Source of the DNA: an uncultured Prevotella sp.
Lineage (GTDB): Bacteria; Bacteroidota; Bacteroidia; Bacteroidales; Bacteroidaceae
Reading direction: 5' to 3'
NCBI GenBank assembly: GCA_900547005.1
Contig: URER01000003.1
Location: 30,992-94,991, forward strand
DNA: 64,000 nucleotides
The notes below the pieces were generated by a model. The model ran no database searches, was not told the DNA's origin, and worked only from the letters and a program-made list of their open reading frames with translations. Both the position numbers and the translations under genes were made by a program. Every line of letters begins with the position of its first letter. Positions within the stretch are counted from its first letter, which is position 1. Below are positions 8,834 to 17,798 of the stretch, in pieces.

Positions 8834-8858
8834 TATTTGTCTTTATACGTTTATGGCG

Positions 8859-11030
8859 TTACTTCAGATAATCTTCGAAGTACTGCGTGATGCGCTCATG
8901 CAGGTGCACACTCTGATGACCGCGCATATTGTGAGGCTCTCCCGGATAAACGAAGAAGTCGGGCTGGGTGCCTTCCTCGATACACTTGGCTATGAAGGAG
9001 AGACAATGCTGCGGCACTACTGTGTTGTCATTGTAGCCCGTTATGATTTGCAACTTGCCTTTCAGGTCTTTCGCTTTGTTCAGTAAGCTGGTCTTTTCGT
9101 AGCCTTCCGGATTGCTTTGCGGCGTATCCATATAGCGCTCACCGTACATTACCTCGTACCATTTCCAGTCGATTACCGGACCACCGGCCACTCCAACCTT
9201 GAACACATCGGGGTAGTTGGTCATCAAAGAAATTGTCATGAAACCGCCGAAACTCCATCCATGCACACCAATGCGGTCGGTATCGACGTAGGGTAGGGAC
9301 TTCAGATATTCAACACCCTTCATCTGATCCTGCATCTCTATCTGTCCGAGCTGGCGGAAAGTAGCCTGCTCAAACTCACGTCCGCGGTTCTCACTGCCGC
9401 GGTTGTCGATGATAAAGAGCACGTAACCCTTCTGTGCCATATACGTTTCCCAGCTTCTGCTGCCGTAATGCCAGCGCGCATCGACGTTGTGAGCGTGCGG
9501 ACCGCCATATACATATACCACCGTCGGGTACTTCTTCGATGCATCGAAGTCTTTCGGTTTCACCATCCTGTAATACAAATCGGTTACTCCGTCGGCCGCT
9601 TTCAGCGTTCCGCATTCGTAGTTCGGCACATCGTAGCCCTCCCACGGATTGTTTGCCGTGAAGTAAAGAGTGCGCTTTGCCGTCGCCGTATTGGCTATTT
9701 CAATCTTGCGGGGCACGTCAGGCTCCGAGTAACTGTCATATACCAATGCGCCGTTGGCACTCAGTTTGCCATAATGCCAGCCCTTGCCGTTGTCAAGTGG
9801 CGTGCGTTTGCCCGTCGCAATGCTCACGGCGTAGATGTTGTTCTGTATCGGTGAGGCCTCATTCGACTGGATAATAACCGACTTTGTCTTACTGTTGAAG
9901 CCGAGAACGTCCATCACCACCCACTTGCCCGATGTTATCTGGCGCAGCTCTTTGCCGTTCGTGTCATATAGATATAGGTGATTATAGCCGTCTTTTTGGC
10001 TTTGCAGGATGAATTTTGTGGCATCCCAGGGCAGGAAAACGATAGGATTCATAGGCTCAACATACTTCGGATGCGTCTCCTTATATATCTCTCCGAGCTT
10101 CTCTCCTGTACTCGCGTCGTAGCAAACAAGGCGGCAATCGTTCTGATCGCGGTTCAACTCAAACATATAGATGTACTTATCGTCCGGACTCCATGCGATG
10201 TTCGTGAAGTAACGGTCGGTCGGATCGCCCGCTTTCAGATATACGGTGCTGCCCGTTTTCATGTCATATACACCCACAGTTACCTTATGCGACATATCGC
10301 CGGCCATAGGATACTTGTCCGGTTCGTGTGCGGCAATTTTCGGAAACACATCCACCTGCGGATAGTCTGTCACCATGCTTTGGTCCATTCGGTAGAAAGC
10401 GAGTTTCTCGCCGTTGTTGCTCCAGAATGTTCCCTTCATTATTCCGAACTCGTTGCGGTGTACCGCCTGACCGTAGACGATTTCCCTTGAGCCGTCCTCT
10501 GTCAGTTTATTGGTTACACCGTTGCCGTCGGTTACATACAGTTGATTGTCTTTTACGAATGCCAGCGCCTTGCTTTTAGCGTTCCAGTCCTCGGCACTTG
10601 CGTTCTCACAGCCCTGTCTCCATACTGTATTGTGTTTCTTGAAATCAACAAGTATGCTCTCTTTCTTGCTCTTTACGAGTACGTAAGGCTTTCCTGGATA
10701 AGGAAACTCAGCATAGTACAGACTGCGGACGGGAGTTTCTTCTGTCGTTTCCGCCCATTTGTTTATCTCCTCAAGATTGAAGAGAACATTCTCCTTGCCC
10801 GTCTTTGTGTCTATCATCGAGCAGTTCTCTGCATCCAGTCGCACCAGCATCTCGCCCCACCAAGTGGCGTAGCGGTTCTCCGGCGTCATGTTGTGATAGT
10901 TCTTTCCGCCGAAGTTCAGGTCTTCGAGAGTAAATTGTTTCTGTGCCATTGCGTCAGCAAAAGACATGAGACACGTCAGAACGGCTATTGCCAAGCCTCC
11001 GAGTCTGTTGTATCTTTTAATCCTCCTCAT
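8859..11030 (-). CDS. S9 prolyl dipeptidyl peptidase (DPP IV-like), secreted
   Basis: Protein of 723 residues with a signal peptide ending near 'FADAMA', an N-terminal beta-propeller (DPP IV domain) and a C-terminal alpha/beta hydrolase. The triad is visible as GWSFGG (about Ser593), 'TGYNDNTV' (about Asp668) and 'PGEPHNM' (about His700). It should remove Xaa-Pro dipeptides in the periplasm or at the surface, feeding amino-acid use. The frame stays open 61 codons upstream, but that part lies inside the low-complexity tail of the RlmL gene; the signal peptide starts at the ATG at 11030, which overlaps the RlmL stop by 14 bp. Confidence 0.92.
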   Translation of the reverse strand: MRRIKRYNRLGGLAIAVLTCLMSFADAMAQKQFTLEDLNFGGKNYHNMTPENRYATWWGEMLVRLDAENCSMIDTKTGKENVLFNLEEINKWAETTEETPVRSLYYAEFPYPGKPYVLVKSKKESILVDFKKHNTVWRQGCENASAEDWNAKSKALAFVKDNQLYVTDGNGVTNKLTEDGSREIVYGQAVHRNEFGIMKGTFWSNNGEKLAFYRMDQSMVTDYPQVDVFPKIAAHEPDKYPMAGDMSHKVTVGVYDMKTGSTVYLKAGDPTDRYFTNIAWSPDDKYIYMFELNRDQNDCRLVCYDASTGEKLGEIYKETHPKYVEPMNPIVFLPWDATKFILQSQKDGYNHLYLYDTNGKELRQITSGKWVVMDVLGFNSKTKSVIIQSNEASPIQNNIYAVSIATGKRTPLDNGKGWHYGKLSANGALVYDSYSEPDVPRKIEIANTATAKRTLYFTANNPWEGYDVPNYECGTLKAADGVTDLYYRMVKPKDFDASKKYPTVVYVYGGPHAHNVDARWHYGSRSWETYMAQKGYVLFIIDNRGSENRGREFEQATFRQLGQIEMQDQMKGVEYLKSLPYVDTDRIGVHGWSFGGFMTISLMTNYPDVFKVGVAGGPVIDWKWYEVMYGERYMDTPQSNPEGYEKTSLLNKAKDLKGKLQIITGYNDNTVVPQHCLSFIAKCIEEGTQPDFFVYPGEPHNMRGHQSVHLHERITQYFEDYLK

Positions 11031-12561
11031 AGTTCCTTCTTCCTTTTTTCTTGAAGTCGCCGTTGTCGCGCCTTCTGTTTTCTCTGTCAAAGCGCTTGCC
11101 ACCGTTGTCCTTTCCGAATCGCTTTCCGCCTTTGTCATGCCATTTCCCGCCTTTGTCCGATTTTCGGTCAGAGTCAAAACCGCCTCTTCTCCTTCCTTTG
11201 TCGCGGTCGTCATCGTCTCTGCGCTCGCGTCTTCTGTCGAAAGAAAGGCGTCGCGAACTGTCGAGCGAACGGAATTTGAACGAACGAATGTCGTCCTCCT
11301 CCGGGTCGTTGTCGTCCTCGTCGAGGCGCTTCTTGAACTCGCGGTTCTTCTTGAAACGGTGTTTCTCCGCCATCTCGCGCTTCTCCTCCTCGGTCTTCAC
11401 GATGCCACCCTCGCTGCGGAACTCCTTCAGTTTGCCCTCAAACATGGAGTATTTGCGGAACTCGCATTCCAGACTGCCATTATATACCGGTATCTTGATA
11501 GACGGTTTCAGGCCGATGCTCTCGAAGCACTCTTCGCGGTAGCTAAGCACCCATGCGTCGTTTCCTCCAAATTCGTGCTTCAGTCTCTCGCCAATCATCT
11601 TGTAAGTGCCGAGCAGGTTGGGTGTAGAGATACGCTCACCGTAAGGCGGATTGGTGATGATGATGCTCTTGTTCTCAGGCTTCTTGAAGTCCTTGAAGTC
11701 GGCTTGCTCAACGGTTATGTCTTTTGTCAGACCGGCTGCGCGCACATTCAGACGTGCCGTGTTCACGGCTTTCATGTCGATGTCGTAGCCATAGATGTGA
11801 TGTTCGAACTCACGCTCCTGCGAGTCATCGTTGTATATCTCATCGAACAAATCTTTGTCGAAGTCGTTCCATTTCTCGAAGGCGAACTCCTTGCGGAACA
11901 CACCCGGCGAGATGTTGCGTGCTATCAGCGCAGCCTCGACGAGCAATGTGCCCGAGCCGCACATCGGGTCGATGAAATCCGTGTCGCCTTTCCAGCCCGA
12001 CATGAGAATCATTCCGGCCGCAAGAACCTCGTTAAGCGGTGCTTCCACGCTTTCCTGGCGATAGCCGCGACGATGCAACGACTCACCGCTTGAGTCGAGA
12101 CTCAGCGTTGCACGATCTTCCGCGATATGGATGTTGAGGCGGATGTCCGGGTTGCTCACCGAGATGTTCGGGCGGCTGCCGGTCTTCTCTCTGAACTGGT
12201 CAACGATGGCATCCTTCACCTTATAGGTTACGAAACGGCTGTTGCGGAACTCCTCCGAATAGACCACCGAGTCGACTGAGAATGTCTTTCCGTCTTCAAT
12301 ATATTCGCTCCAGTCAATTTTCTGTATCTCCTCGTACACGTCTTCTGCCGACTGCGCCTTGAAGTGCCTTATCGGTTTAAGTATTCTGATAGCCGTGTGA
12401 AGCTGGAAGTTTGCGCGGTACATCATCTCTTTGTCACCCGAGAAGGAAACCATGCGTCGTCCTATCTGAATGTTGTTTGCTCCCAACTGTGTGAGCTCCT
12501 GTGCCAAAACCGGTTCCAATCCCATGAATGTCTTGGCGATGAGTTCAAATTCCTGTTCCAT
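11017..12561 (-). CDS. rlmL: RlmL-type 23S rRNA guanine-N2 methyltransferase with a long basic tail
   Basis: Protein of 514 residues. A THUMP domain (about 45-155) is followed by a Rossmann methyltransferase with motif I DPMCGSGT at 198-205 and the N-methylating motif NPPY at 304-307. This is the RlmL/YcbY family that forms m2G2445 in 23S rRNA. After about residue 390 there is a 120-residue tail rich in Arg, Lys, Asp and Gly (repeats like 'GGKRF' and 'RRRDNGDF'), probably disordered and RNA-binding. I use the ATG at 12561; a TTG four codons earlier is less likely. Overlaps cysE upstream by 17 bp and the peptidase downstream by 14 bp. Confidence 0.9.
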   Translation of the reverse strand: MEQEFELIAKTFMGLEPVLAQELTQLGANNIQIGRRMVSFSGDKEMMYRANFQLHTAIRILKPIRHFKAQSAEDVYEEIQKIDWSEYIEDGKTFSVDSVVYSEEFRNSRFVTYKVKDAIVDQFREKTGSRPNISVSNPDIRLNIHIAEDRATLSLDSSGESLHRRGYRQESVEAPLNEVLAAGMILMSGWKGDTDFIDPMCGSGTLLVEAALIARNISPGVFRKEFAFEKWNDFDKDLFDEIYNDDSQEREFEHHIYGYDIDMKAVNTARLNVRAAGLTKDITVEQADFKDFKKPENKSIIITNPPYGERISTPNLLGTYKMIGERLKHEFGGNDAWVLSYREECFESIGLKPSIKIPVYNGSLECEFRKYSMFEGKLKEFRSEGGIVKTEEEKREMAEKHRFKKNREFKKRLDEDDNDPEEDDIRSFKFRSLDSSRRLSFDRRRERRDDDDRDKGRRRGGFDSDRKSDKGGKWHDKGGKRFGKDNGGKRFDRENRRRDNGDFKKKGRRNYEED

Positions 12562-13522
12562 TATGATATTCAAATTCTAAGTTATCTGTTTTTTCTTTCT
12601 TGTATTTCTTAGTGTTAGGCTTCATGCTTCTTGTTACCCATACGTTACCGCCTATGACGCAGCCTTCGCCTATTGTGATGCGTCCGAGGATTGTGGCGTT
12701 GGCATATACCACCACGTTGTCTTTCAGTATCGGGTGGCGTTGTATGCCTTTTATCGGGTTGCCGTCCTCATCGAGCGGGAAGCTCTTGGCTCCGAGGGTC
12801 ACTCCCTGATACAGTTTCACGTTGTCGCCTATTATGCAGGTAGCGCCGATTACCACACCTGTGCCGTGGTCGATGGTGAAATATTTGCCGATTGTGGCAG
12901 CCGGATGTATGTCTATTCCCGTTTCCGAGTGGGCCATCTCGGTCATCACGCGCGGTATCAGCGGCACGCCTAATAGTACCAGCTCGTGGGCTATGCGATA
13001 GTTTGTCAGCGCTTTTATTACCGGATAGCACGCAATGATTTCGCTGCGGCTTGTGGCAGCCGGGTCGCCGTTGTATGCCGCCTCTACGTCGGTGGCGAGA
13101 ATCTTGCGTATGTCGGGCAGACGCGCTATCAGTTGTGCTGCCATCTTCTTTGCCTGAGCTTTCAGTTCGCGGCTTGTCTTCTCGTCGCGTGTGCAGCCGT
13201 TGTCGTTGCAGGTGCAGCTCGTATCATCGCAAGCCGGTGCGGTGAAGCACAATCCGGCGAGGATTTGCTCGCAAAGCAGCTTGTACATACGTTCTATTTT
13301 TACGCCGATATGATATTTCAGGGTTTGAATATTGACAGAAGACTTTCCGTAGAATCCGGGAAAGAGGATTGCTCGTGCCAGGTCTATTATCTCCTCAAGA
13401 GCTTTTGCGGAGGGTAGGGGGTCGCCGTCGTAGTGCTCGTGGAACAATCCCTTGAGCGATTCGCTCTCGGATAGCCGGTCTACCGTCCGTGTCAGAATAT
13501 GAGTTGTATTTTCTATACTCAT
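12545..13522 (-). CDS. cysE: Serine O-acetyltransferase (EpsC-type)
   Basis: Protein of 325 residues that acetylates serine with acetyl-CoA, the first step of cysteine synthesis. The left-handed beta-helix hexapeptide region (about 195-300) carries 'IDIHPAATIGKYFTIDHGTGVVIG' with the catalytic Asp-His pair. It is longer than E. coli CysE, matching the EpsC class. A cysteine-rich insert with six Cys between 84 and 110 is unusual and may bind metal or form disulfides. First gene of a three-gene overlapping unit; a TAACTTTG box lies upstream at 13556-13563. Confidence 0.92.
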   Translation of the reverse strand: MSIENTTHILTRTVDRLSESESLKGLFHEHYDGDPLPSAKALEEIIDLARAILFPGFYGKSSVNIQTLKYHIGVKIERMYKLLCEQILAGLCFTAPACDDTSCTCNDNGCTRDEKTSRELKAQAKKMAAQLIARLPDIRKILATDVEAAYNGDPAATSRSEIIACYPVIKALTNYRIAHELVLLGVPLIPRVMTEMAHSETGIDIHPAATIGKYFTIDHGTGVVIGATCIIGDNVKLYQGVTLGAKSFPLDEDGNPIKGIQRHPILKDNVVVYANATILGRITIGEGCVIGGNVWVTRSMKPNTKKYKKEKTDNLEFEYHNGTGI

Positions 13523-13555
13523 TATTAATATATAAATGTGTCAATGATTTCGTTG

Positions 13556-13563
13556 CAAAGTTA
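13556..13563 (-). promoter_or_regulatory. -7 box upstream of cysE
   Basis: TAACTTTG on the minus strand, 34-41 bp before the start. The best upstream TTTG is spaced 23 bp away, so only the -7 element is well supported. Confidence 0.5.
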
Positions 13564-13695
13564 ATAAAAAAAAAGAAATAGAAAAACAAAATCGGAAGGA
13601 AAAGAAATACTAATATAAAAGCTGTTGGATAAGCTCCGAAATTCGTGTCTCGAATCTTCAAAAAATGTAGCGATTTTAGTAAAAAACTCTTACAC

Positions 13696-14195
13696 TTAAA
13701 AATCGACTCTTTCGTGCTAACGAGTGTTAAATATAGGCTCCGTTACTCATTTTAGACAGTTTTTCGACCTCAAAAATCCCAACTCCAAACTCAAAATTCG
13801 TAATTCAAAATTCCCAAACGGCCTCCGTTAGAGAAAAAATGGGTCGATTTTCATCGAAAATTTGGGTCTCCATAAATATGGGAAAATGGCAGAAATGGCC
13901 TGTTTAACGTTTGTTAGCTTTCAAAAGTGGCACTTTTAGAGTGCGTTTTAGGCCGTTTTGGAGTGCAACGGAGGCTCCGTTGGAAGCCAAAAGTGCCTCC
14001 GTTAGAGTGCAAAAGTGCCTCCGTTGCAATGTGACGGGGTCTGAAACGCCTTCTAAAACGGTTATTTTTGTTATAAAACGATATAAGTCTTTGATTATCA
14101 GGGTTTTAAGTCAAAATCGAGTAAAATGCCGTATTTTCGCGTTTTTGAGAGCAAGGAAGACTTTGGTCGAAAATACGCGAGTTTTAGAGGGGATA
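13696..14195 (+). repeat. Dispersed 0.5-kb intergenic element, copy A
   Basis: Shares with copies at 27.4 and 38.2 kb the ordered modules TGCTAACG..TGTTAAATATAGG, CGTTACTCATTT, AAAAATCCCAA, GCCTCCGTTAGA, AACGTT.GTTAGCTTTC, AAAAGTGGCACTTTTAGAG, the inverted repeat TGCAACGGAGGC/GCCTCCGTTGCA, and a terminal TATTTTCGCGTTTTTG..GAAAATACG hairpin. It fills the gap between cysE and ribH (13523-14314), which holds no convincing gene. A 96-codon plus-strand frame (13911-14201) lies in it; see findings. Boundaries are approximate. Confidence 0.85.
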
Positions 14196-14198
14196 AAT

Positions 14199-14231
14199 TA
14201 AAAAAGAGCAATGCCTATTGACATTACTCTT
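14199..14231 (-). terminator. Terminator after ribH
   Basis: AAGAGTAATG pairs with CATTGCTCTT and runs into TTTTTT on the minus strand, about 85 bp after the ribH stop. Its far side abuts repeat copy A. Confidence 0.7.
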
Positions 14232-14314
14232 TATATTTATGCGAACAGGCTCTTTTACCTTATATGTAAGTGCCCGTTTCGTTAGCGTCTGCGGTTCTTT
14301 CTTTGCCCTTTTGT

Positions 14315-14791
14315 TTAGAACTTCGCCATCTTTATGGCATCGATAGCGCATTCGTCGCCTTTGTTCCCGAGCTTTCCGCCACTTCTGTCCTTAGCCTGTT
14401 GCAGGTCGTTAGTGGTGAGCAGACCGTAGATAACCGGAATGTTGTTCGTGGCGTTGAGCCTTGCTATGCCGTATGTAACGCCCTGACAGATATAGTCGAA
14501 GTGCGGAGTCTCACCACGTATGACGCATCCCAAGATAATGATGGCATCGTAACGGTCGTTGCGCGACATCTGGCAAGCACCGTAAACAAGCTCAAAACTT
14601 CCCGGAACGGTCTTCACAATGATGTTCTCAGGCAGTGCGCCATGCTTCTCAAGGGTGCTCACTGCACCATCGAGCAACGCCCCGGTAATCTCTTTGTTCC
14701 ACTCTGATACAACTATACCGAAGCACATATTGCTTGCGTCGGGGATGGAGTTGGTGTCGTATTCGGACAGATTATGCAGTGCTGTTGCCAT
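14315..14791 (-). CDS. ribH: 6,7-dimethyl-8-ribityllumazine synthase
   Basis: Protein of 158 residues that condenses 5-amino-6-ribitylaminouracil with 3,4-dihydroxy-2-butanone 4-phosphate, the penultimate step of riboflavin synthesis. 'VPGSFELVYGA', 'ILGCVIRGETPHFDYIC' (with the catalytic His) and 'PVIYGLLTT' are classic lumazine-synthase motifs. It starts 4 bp after the TPR gene stop and is cotranscribed with it. No other riboflavin gene is in the window. Confidence 0.96.
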   Translation of the reverse strand: MATALHNLSEYDTNSIPDASNMCFGIVVSEWNKEITGALLDGAVSTLEKHGALPENIIVKTVPGSFELVYGACQMSRNDRYDAIIILGCVIRGETPHFDYICQGVTYGIARLNATNNIPVIYGLLTTNDLQQAKDRSGGKLGNKGDECAIDAIKMAKF

Positions 14792-14795
14792 ATCT

Positions 14796-15500
14796 TTAGT
14801 TTGAAGCTCTTTCTATGTATTTGTCAATCTCCTGATAGATAGGAGAGTTTACGTACTTAGCCTTGATGTCTTTGTATATTTTCAGAGCTTCTTCCTTCTT
14901 GCCCTGGCTTTCGAGGATGATGCCGGCCTTCTTCATTGCGAGCGGAGCGATGCTTGTGTTGGTCTTGTCCTCGGCCTTGCTGTCTGCCATATCGGCAGCC
15001 TTCTTGAAGCACTCAACGCCCTTGTCGAGCTGGTCGTTGTTCACGTAAATATCACCGAGAGCCATCTGTGAAGCCGGGCTGATGAGCATATCGTTTGAAG
15101 TGCTGAACTCCTCAACGTATTTCAGAGCCGATTTCCAATCCGGTTTCTGCTGATGAGCGTAGCAAAGACCTGCGTAAAGGTTGGCGAGGTTGCCCGCATC
15201 TGTGCCGCTATAATCGCTCGCAATCTTCAGAAAGCCTGCGAATCCGGCTCCGTCGCCCTTCAGTGCCTTGTCGTATTGCTCCATGTTCATATACTCCTGA
15301 CCCTTTGCGAGTGAGGTGCTTGCCTCTTGCTCCTGCGGCACAGCCACATAGCTGTGATAGAGTATTGCGCCGGCAATGATTACTACAACTGCGATGATTA
15401 CGGTTAGGATAGCTTTCTTGTTCTTCATGAAGAAAGACTCCGGGTTGTTAAGGGTGTTGATTGCTTCTGCTGCACCCTTCTGTTCTTTTTTGTTTGCCAT
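14796..15500 (-). CDS. TPR-repeat inner-membrane protein (YfgM-like)
   Basis: Protein of 234 residues with a cytoplasmic N-terminus, one membrane segment (about 29-50) and several tetratricopeptide repeats (about 60-230). This layout resembles YfgM/AncA-type proteins that scaffold chaperones at the SecYEG translocon. In Bacteroidota such a gene is commonly found next to ribH. A TAATTTTG -7 box lies at 15538-15545. Exact role unknown. Confidence 0.8.
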   Translation of the reverse strand: MANKKEQKGAAEAINTLNNPESFFMKNKKAILTVIIAVVVIIAGAILYHSYVAVPQEQEASTSLAKGQEYMNMEQYDKALKGDGAGFAGFLKIASDYSGTDAGNLANLYAGLCYAHQQKPDWKSALKYVEEFSTSNDMLISPASQMALGDIYVNNDQLDKGVECFKKAADMADSKAEDKTNTSIAPLAMKKAGIILESQGKKEEALKIYKDIKAKYVNSPIYQEIDKYIERASN

Positions 15501-15537
15501 TATTTTTGTTATTTTATTATTTCTAATATAAGCGTGG

Positions 15538-15545
15538 CAAAATTA
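15538..15545 (-). promoter_or_regulatory. -7 box of the TPR-ribH unit
   Basis: TAATTTTG on the minus strand, 38 bp upstream of the TPR start, with a degenerate TTTC at the -33 position. Confidence 0.5.
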
Positions 15546-15608
15546 CGTAAATTATCCCATATAGTGAAATTTATTACATACTTTTTTCGTTTTTCTACAC
15601 GAAACGAC

Positions 15609-15616
15609 TAACTTTG
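15609..15616 (+). promoter_or_regulatory. -7 box of the recF unit
   Basis: TAACTTTG on the plus strand, about 92 bp before recF and diverging from the TPR promoter. The -33 element is not clear. Confidence 0.5.
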
Positions 15617-15707
15617 CAGAAGATTGGCTGCATTCGGCAAAATGAGAATAAATTCTCTTTGCGCTCATTTGCACAATCTTTGCAGCATAAAAAAATAGGC
15701 GTTTTTG

Positions 15708-16823
15708 ATGGTCCTGAAGAAAATATCAATTATAAACTACAAGAATATTGAGACGGCAACGATTGATTTGTCGCCAAAGATGAATTGCCTGATAGGGCAG
15801 AATGGAATGGGAAAGACCAACTTTCTTGATGCGGTGTATTACCTGTCGTTCTGCCGGAGTGCGTTTGGCAGTGCCGACTCGCAGGTTATCATGCACGAGC
15901 GCGATTTCTTTGTGGTTGAGGGGGCGTATGAGATGGACAACGGCGATACGGAAAACATCTATTGCGGTATGAAGCGGGGCACGAAGAAGCACTTCAAGCG
16001 CAATAAGAAGGAGTATAAGCGGCTGTCGCAGCATATCGGATTGATTCCTGTCGTTTTTGTCTCGCCGTCGGATTCGATATTGATTGGTGGAGGAAGCGAC
16101 GAGCGAAGGAAACTGATGGATGTCGTTATCTCGCAGTATGACAATACTTATATAGACCTGCTGACACGGTATAACAAGGCTTTGCAGCAGCGTAACACGT
16201 TGCTGAAAAATGAGGAGGAGCCGGACGTGCAACTCATGGAGATTCTCGAAATGCAGATGGCGGAATGTGGCGAGGCTATCTATGCCAAGCGCGATGCTTT
16301 CGTGCGTGAGCTGATACCGGTGTTCCAAGAGATTTATCAGAGCATTGCGATGAATAAGGAGACGGTGTCTCTCGAATACATATCACACTGTCAGCGAGGC
16401 CGTTTGATAGATGTGATACAGCGCGACCGCTTTAAGGACAGGGCGGTTGGATATTCTTTGCACGGCGTCCACCGCGACGACCTTGAGATGCTTATCGGCG
16501 GTTATCCGATAAGGCGAGAGGGCAGTCAGGGGCAGAATAAGACTTTTGTCCTTGCATTGAAGCTGGCGCAGTTTAATTTCCTGCGTCGCACGTCGAGCAA
16601 TTCCACGCCTTTGCTGTTGCTTGATGATATATTCGACAAGCTCGATGCCGAGCGTGTGGAACAGATTGTGAAGTTGGTGTCGGGCGAAGGCTATGGCCAG
16701 ATTTTCATGACAGATACCAACCGTGACCATTTGGATAAGATTTTGAAGAACGGCAATATCGATTATAGAATATTCTCGGTGGACAACGGGGAGATAATAA
16801 AGAAGGAGGAAGGCAATGTTTAG
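15708..16823 (+). CDS. recF: DNA replication and repair protein RecF
   Basis: SMC-like ATPase of 371 residues that helps load RecA at gaps. Walker A GQNGMGKT is at 30-37, the signature-type 'GSQGQNKTFVLALKLA' near 265 and Walker B 'PLLLLDDIFDKLD' near 300. Length is typical. I use the ATG at 15708 rather than the TTG one codon before. The 3' end overlaps a DUF721 gene by 8 bp, a common pairing. It is not beside dnaA/dnaN here. Confidence 0.95.
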   Translation: MVLKKISIINYKNIETATIDLSPKMNCLIGQNGMGKTNFLDAVYYLSFCRSAFGSADSQVIMHERDFFVVEGAYEMDNGDTENIYCGMKRGTKKHFKRNKKEYKRLSQHIGLIPVVFVSPSDSILIGGGSDERRKLMDVVISQYDNTYIDLLTRYNKALQQRNTLLKNEEEPDVQLMEILEMQMAECGEAIYAKRDAFVRELIPVFQEIYQSIAMNKETVSLEYISHCQRGRLIDVIQRDRFKDRAVGYSLHGVHRDDLEMLIGGYPIRREGSQGQNKTFVLALKLAQFNFLRRTSSNSTPLLLLDDIFDKLDAERVEQIVKLVSGEGYGQIFMTDTNRDHLDKILKNGNIDYRIFSVDNGEIIKKEEGNV

Positions 16824-17106
16824 GCGCAGCGTGCAGGATATTCGTTCGGTGCTGAACACGTTTTTGAGGCAGAAAGGCCTTGAGACGCCGTTGTTGCAGA
16901 AACGTCTGATGGATGCGTGGCCGGATGTTGTGGGACGTAGTGTGGTGCGTTATACGGGTGAGATGTTTATCAAAAACCAGACCTTGTTCGTGAAAATCTC
17001 CAGTCCGGCGTTGCGCGCCGACCTCTCCATGAGGCGCACGCAGCTCGTTAAACAACTGAATGACGCTGTGGGGGCGATGGTTATAGCCGATATTAAGATT
17101 TATTAA
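16816..17106 (+). CDS. DUF721/DciA-like protein
   Basis: Small protein of 96 residues matching the DUF721 pattern ('LQKRLMDAWPDVVGRSVVRYTGEMFIKNQTLFVKISSPALRADLSM'). The DciA branch loads the replicative helicase in bacteria without DnaC; a role in replication is therefore plausible and fits the overlap with recF. It is shorter than canonical DciA. Confidence 0.85.
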   Translation: MFRRSVQDIRSVLNTFLRQKGLETPLLQKRLMDAWPDVVGRSVVRYTGEMFIKNQTLFVKISSPALRADLSMRRTQLVKQLNDAVGAMVIADIKIY

Positions 17107-17271
17107 AAAGCCTCACCCCCGACCCCTCCCCAAAAGGGAGGGGAGTGATTACCTTCTTTGCTTTATTTCTCACATTAAAAGAAGACAAGAATTTTGGAAT
17201 TAAAGTCCTCTATCAAAATACTAATTACTCCCCTCTCTCTTGGAGAGGGGTCGGGGGTGAGGCTTTTTTAT
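17105..17271. terminator. Nested inverted repeat between converging recF and FTHF-ligase units
   Basis: AAAAAGCCTCACCCCCGACC and its reverse complement (ending 17271) form the outer arms of a 167-bp inverted repeat. Near the left arm an inner hairpin CCCCTCCC/GGGAGGGG and near the right arm a run CTCTCTTGGAGAG are also present. The right T-run includes the stop codon of the FTHF cyclo-ligase. It can act as a terminator in both directions. Confidence 0.75.
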
Positions 17272-17798
17272 AGCACTTCATCCATCCTAATGTCGGTTTC
17301 TTCAGTCGGCACCTCTTCGACCTTTTGGAAATCGAAGCACATACCAATTTTATAGGCTTGCGGAATGTGGGCGAGGAGACGGTCGTAATAACCTTTTCCG
17401 CGGCCGAGACGGTTGCCGTCATTGTCGAAACTCATGCCGGGAATGATGGCAACGTCAATTTCGGAATAACAGGGGAAGGGCTTTCCTACTGGCTCCATAA
17501 TCCCGAAACTTCCTGTTTTCAAGTCTTCTGCTCCGCGATAAAGTCGCAATTCCATGTCCTCACCATTGAGAACGACGGGCAGGAGTACTGTCTTTCCTTC
17601 TTCGACGAGTGTGTTTATAACTTTGTGGGTGAAGACTTCGTCGGGCAGTGAGTAATACATTAATATGGTGTCGGCCTCCTTAACGTGCCGGTTATCCAAC
17701 ATTCGCAGTAAAACAGAAAGCGACAATTCTCGAAGTTGTGCCTCCGAGAATTGCCGCTTTCTTGCTCTTATCTCTTGTCTGAGTTCTTTCTTAAGCAT
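17268..17798 (-). CDS. 5-formyltetrahydrofolate cyclo-ligase
   Basis: Protein of 176 residues that converts 5-formyl-THF to 5,10-methenyl-THF with ATP. The family motif GRGKGYYDR is at about 132-140 and 'VAIIPGMSFDNDGNRLG' precedes it. Length is normal. It overlaps the CtpA gene by 8 bp and its stop codon lies in the terminator tract. Confidence 0.93.
   Translation of the reverse strand: MLKKELRQEIRARKRQFSEAQLRELSLSVLLRMLDNRHVKEADTILMYYSLPDEVFTHKVINTLVEEGKTVLLPVVLNGEDMELRLYRGAEDLKTGSFGIMEPVGKPFPCYSEIDVAIIPGMSFDNDGNRLGRGKGYYDRLLAHIPQAYKIGMCFDFQKVEEVPTEETDIRMDEVL

Noticed and set aside
11031..11213. 61-residue N-terminal extension of the S9 peptidase
   Set aside because: Encoded in the RlmL tail region in another frame, low complexity, and it would bury the signal peptide.
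10966..12093. 375-codon plus-strand frame opposite RlmL
   Set aside because: Arises from the biased composition of the RlmL tail and domain; hydrophobic repeats are complements of charged codons.
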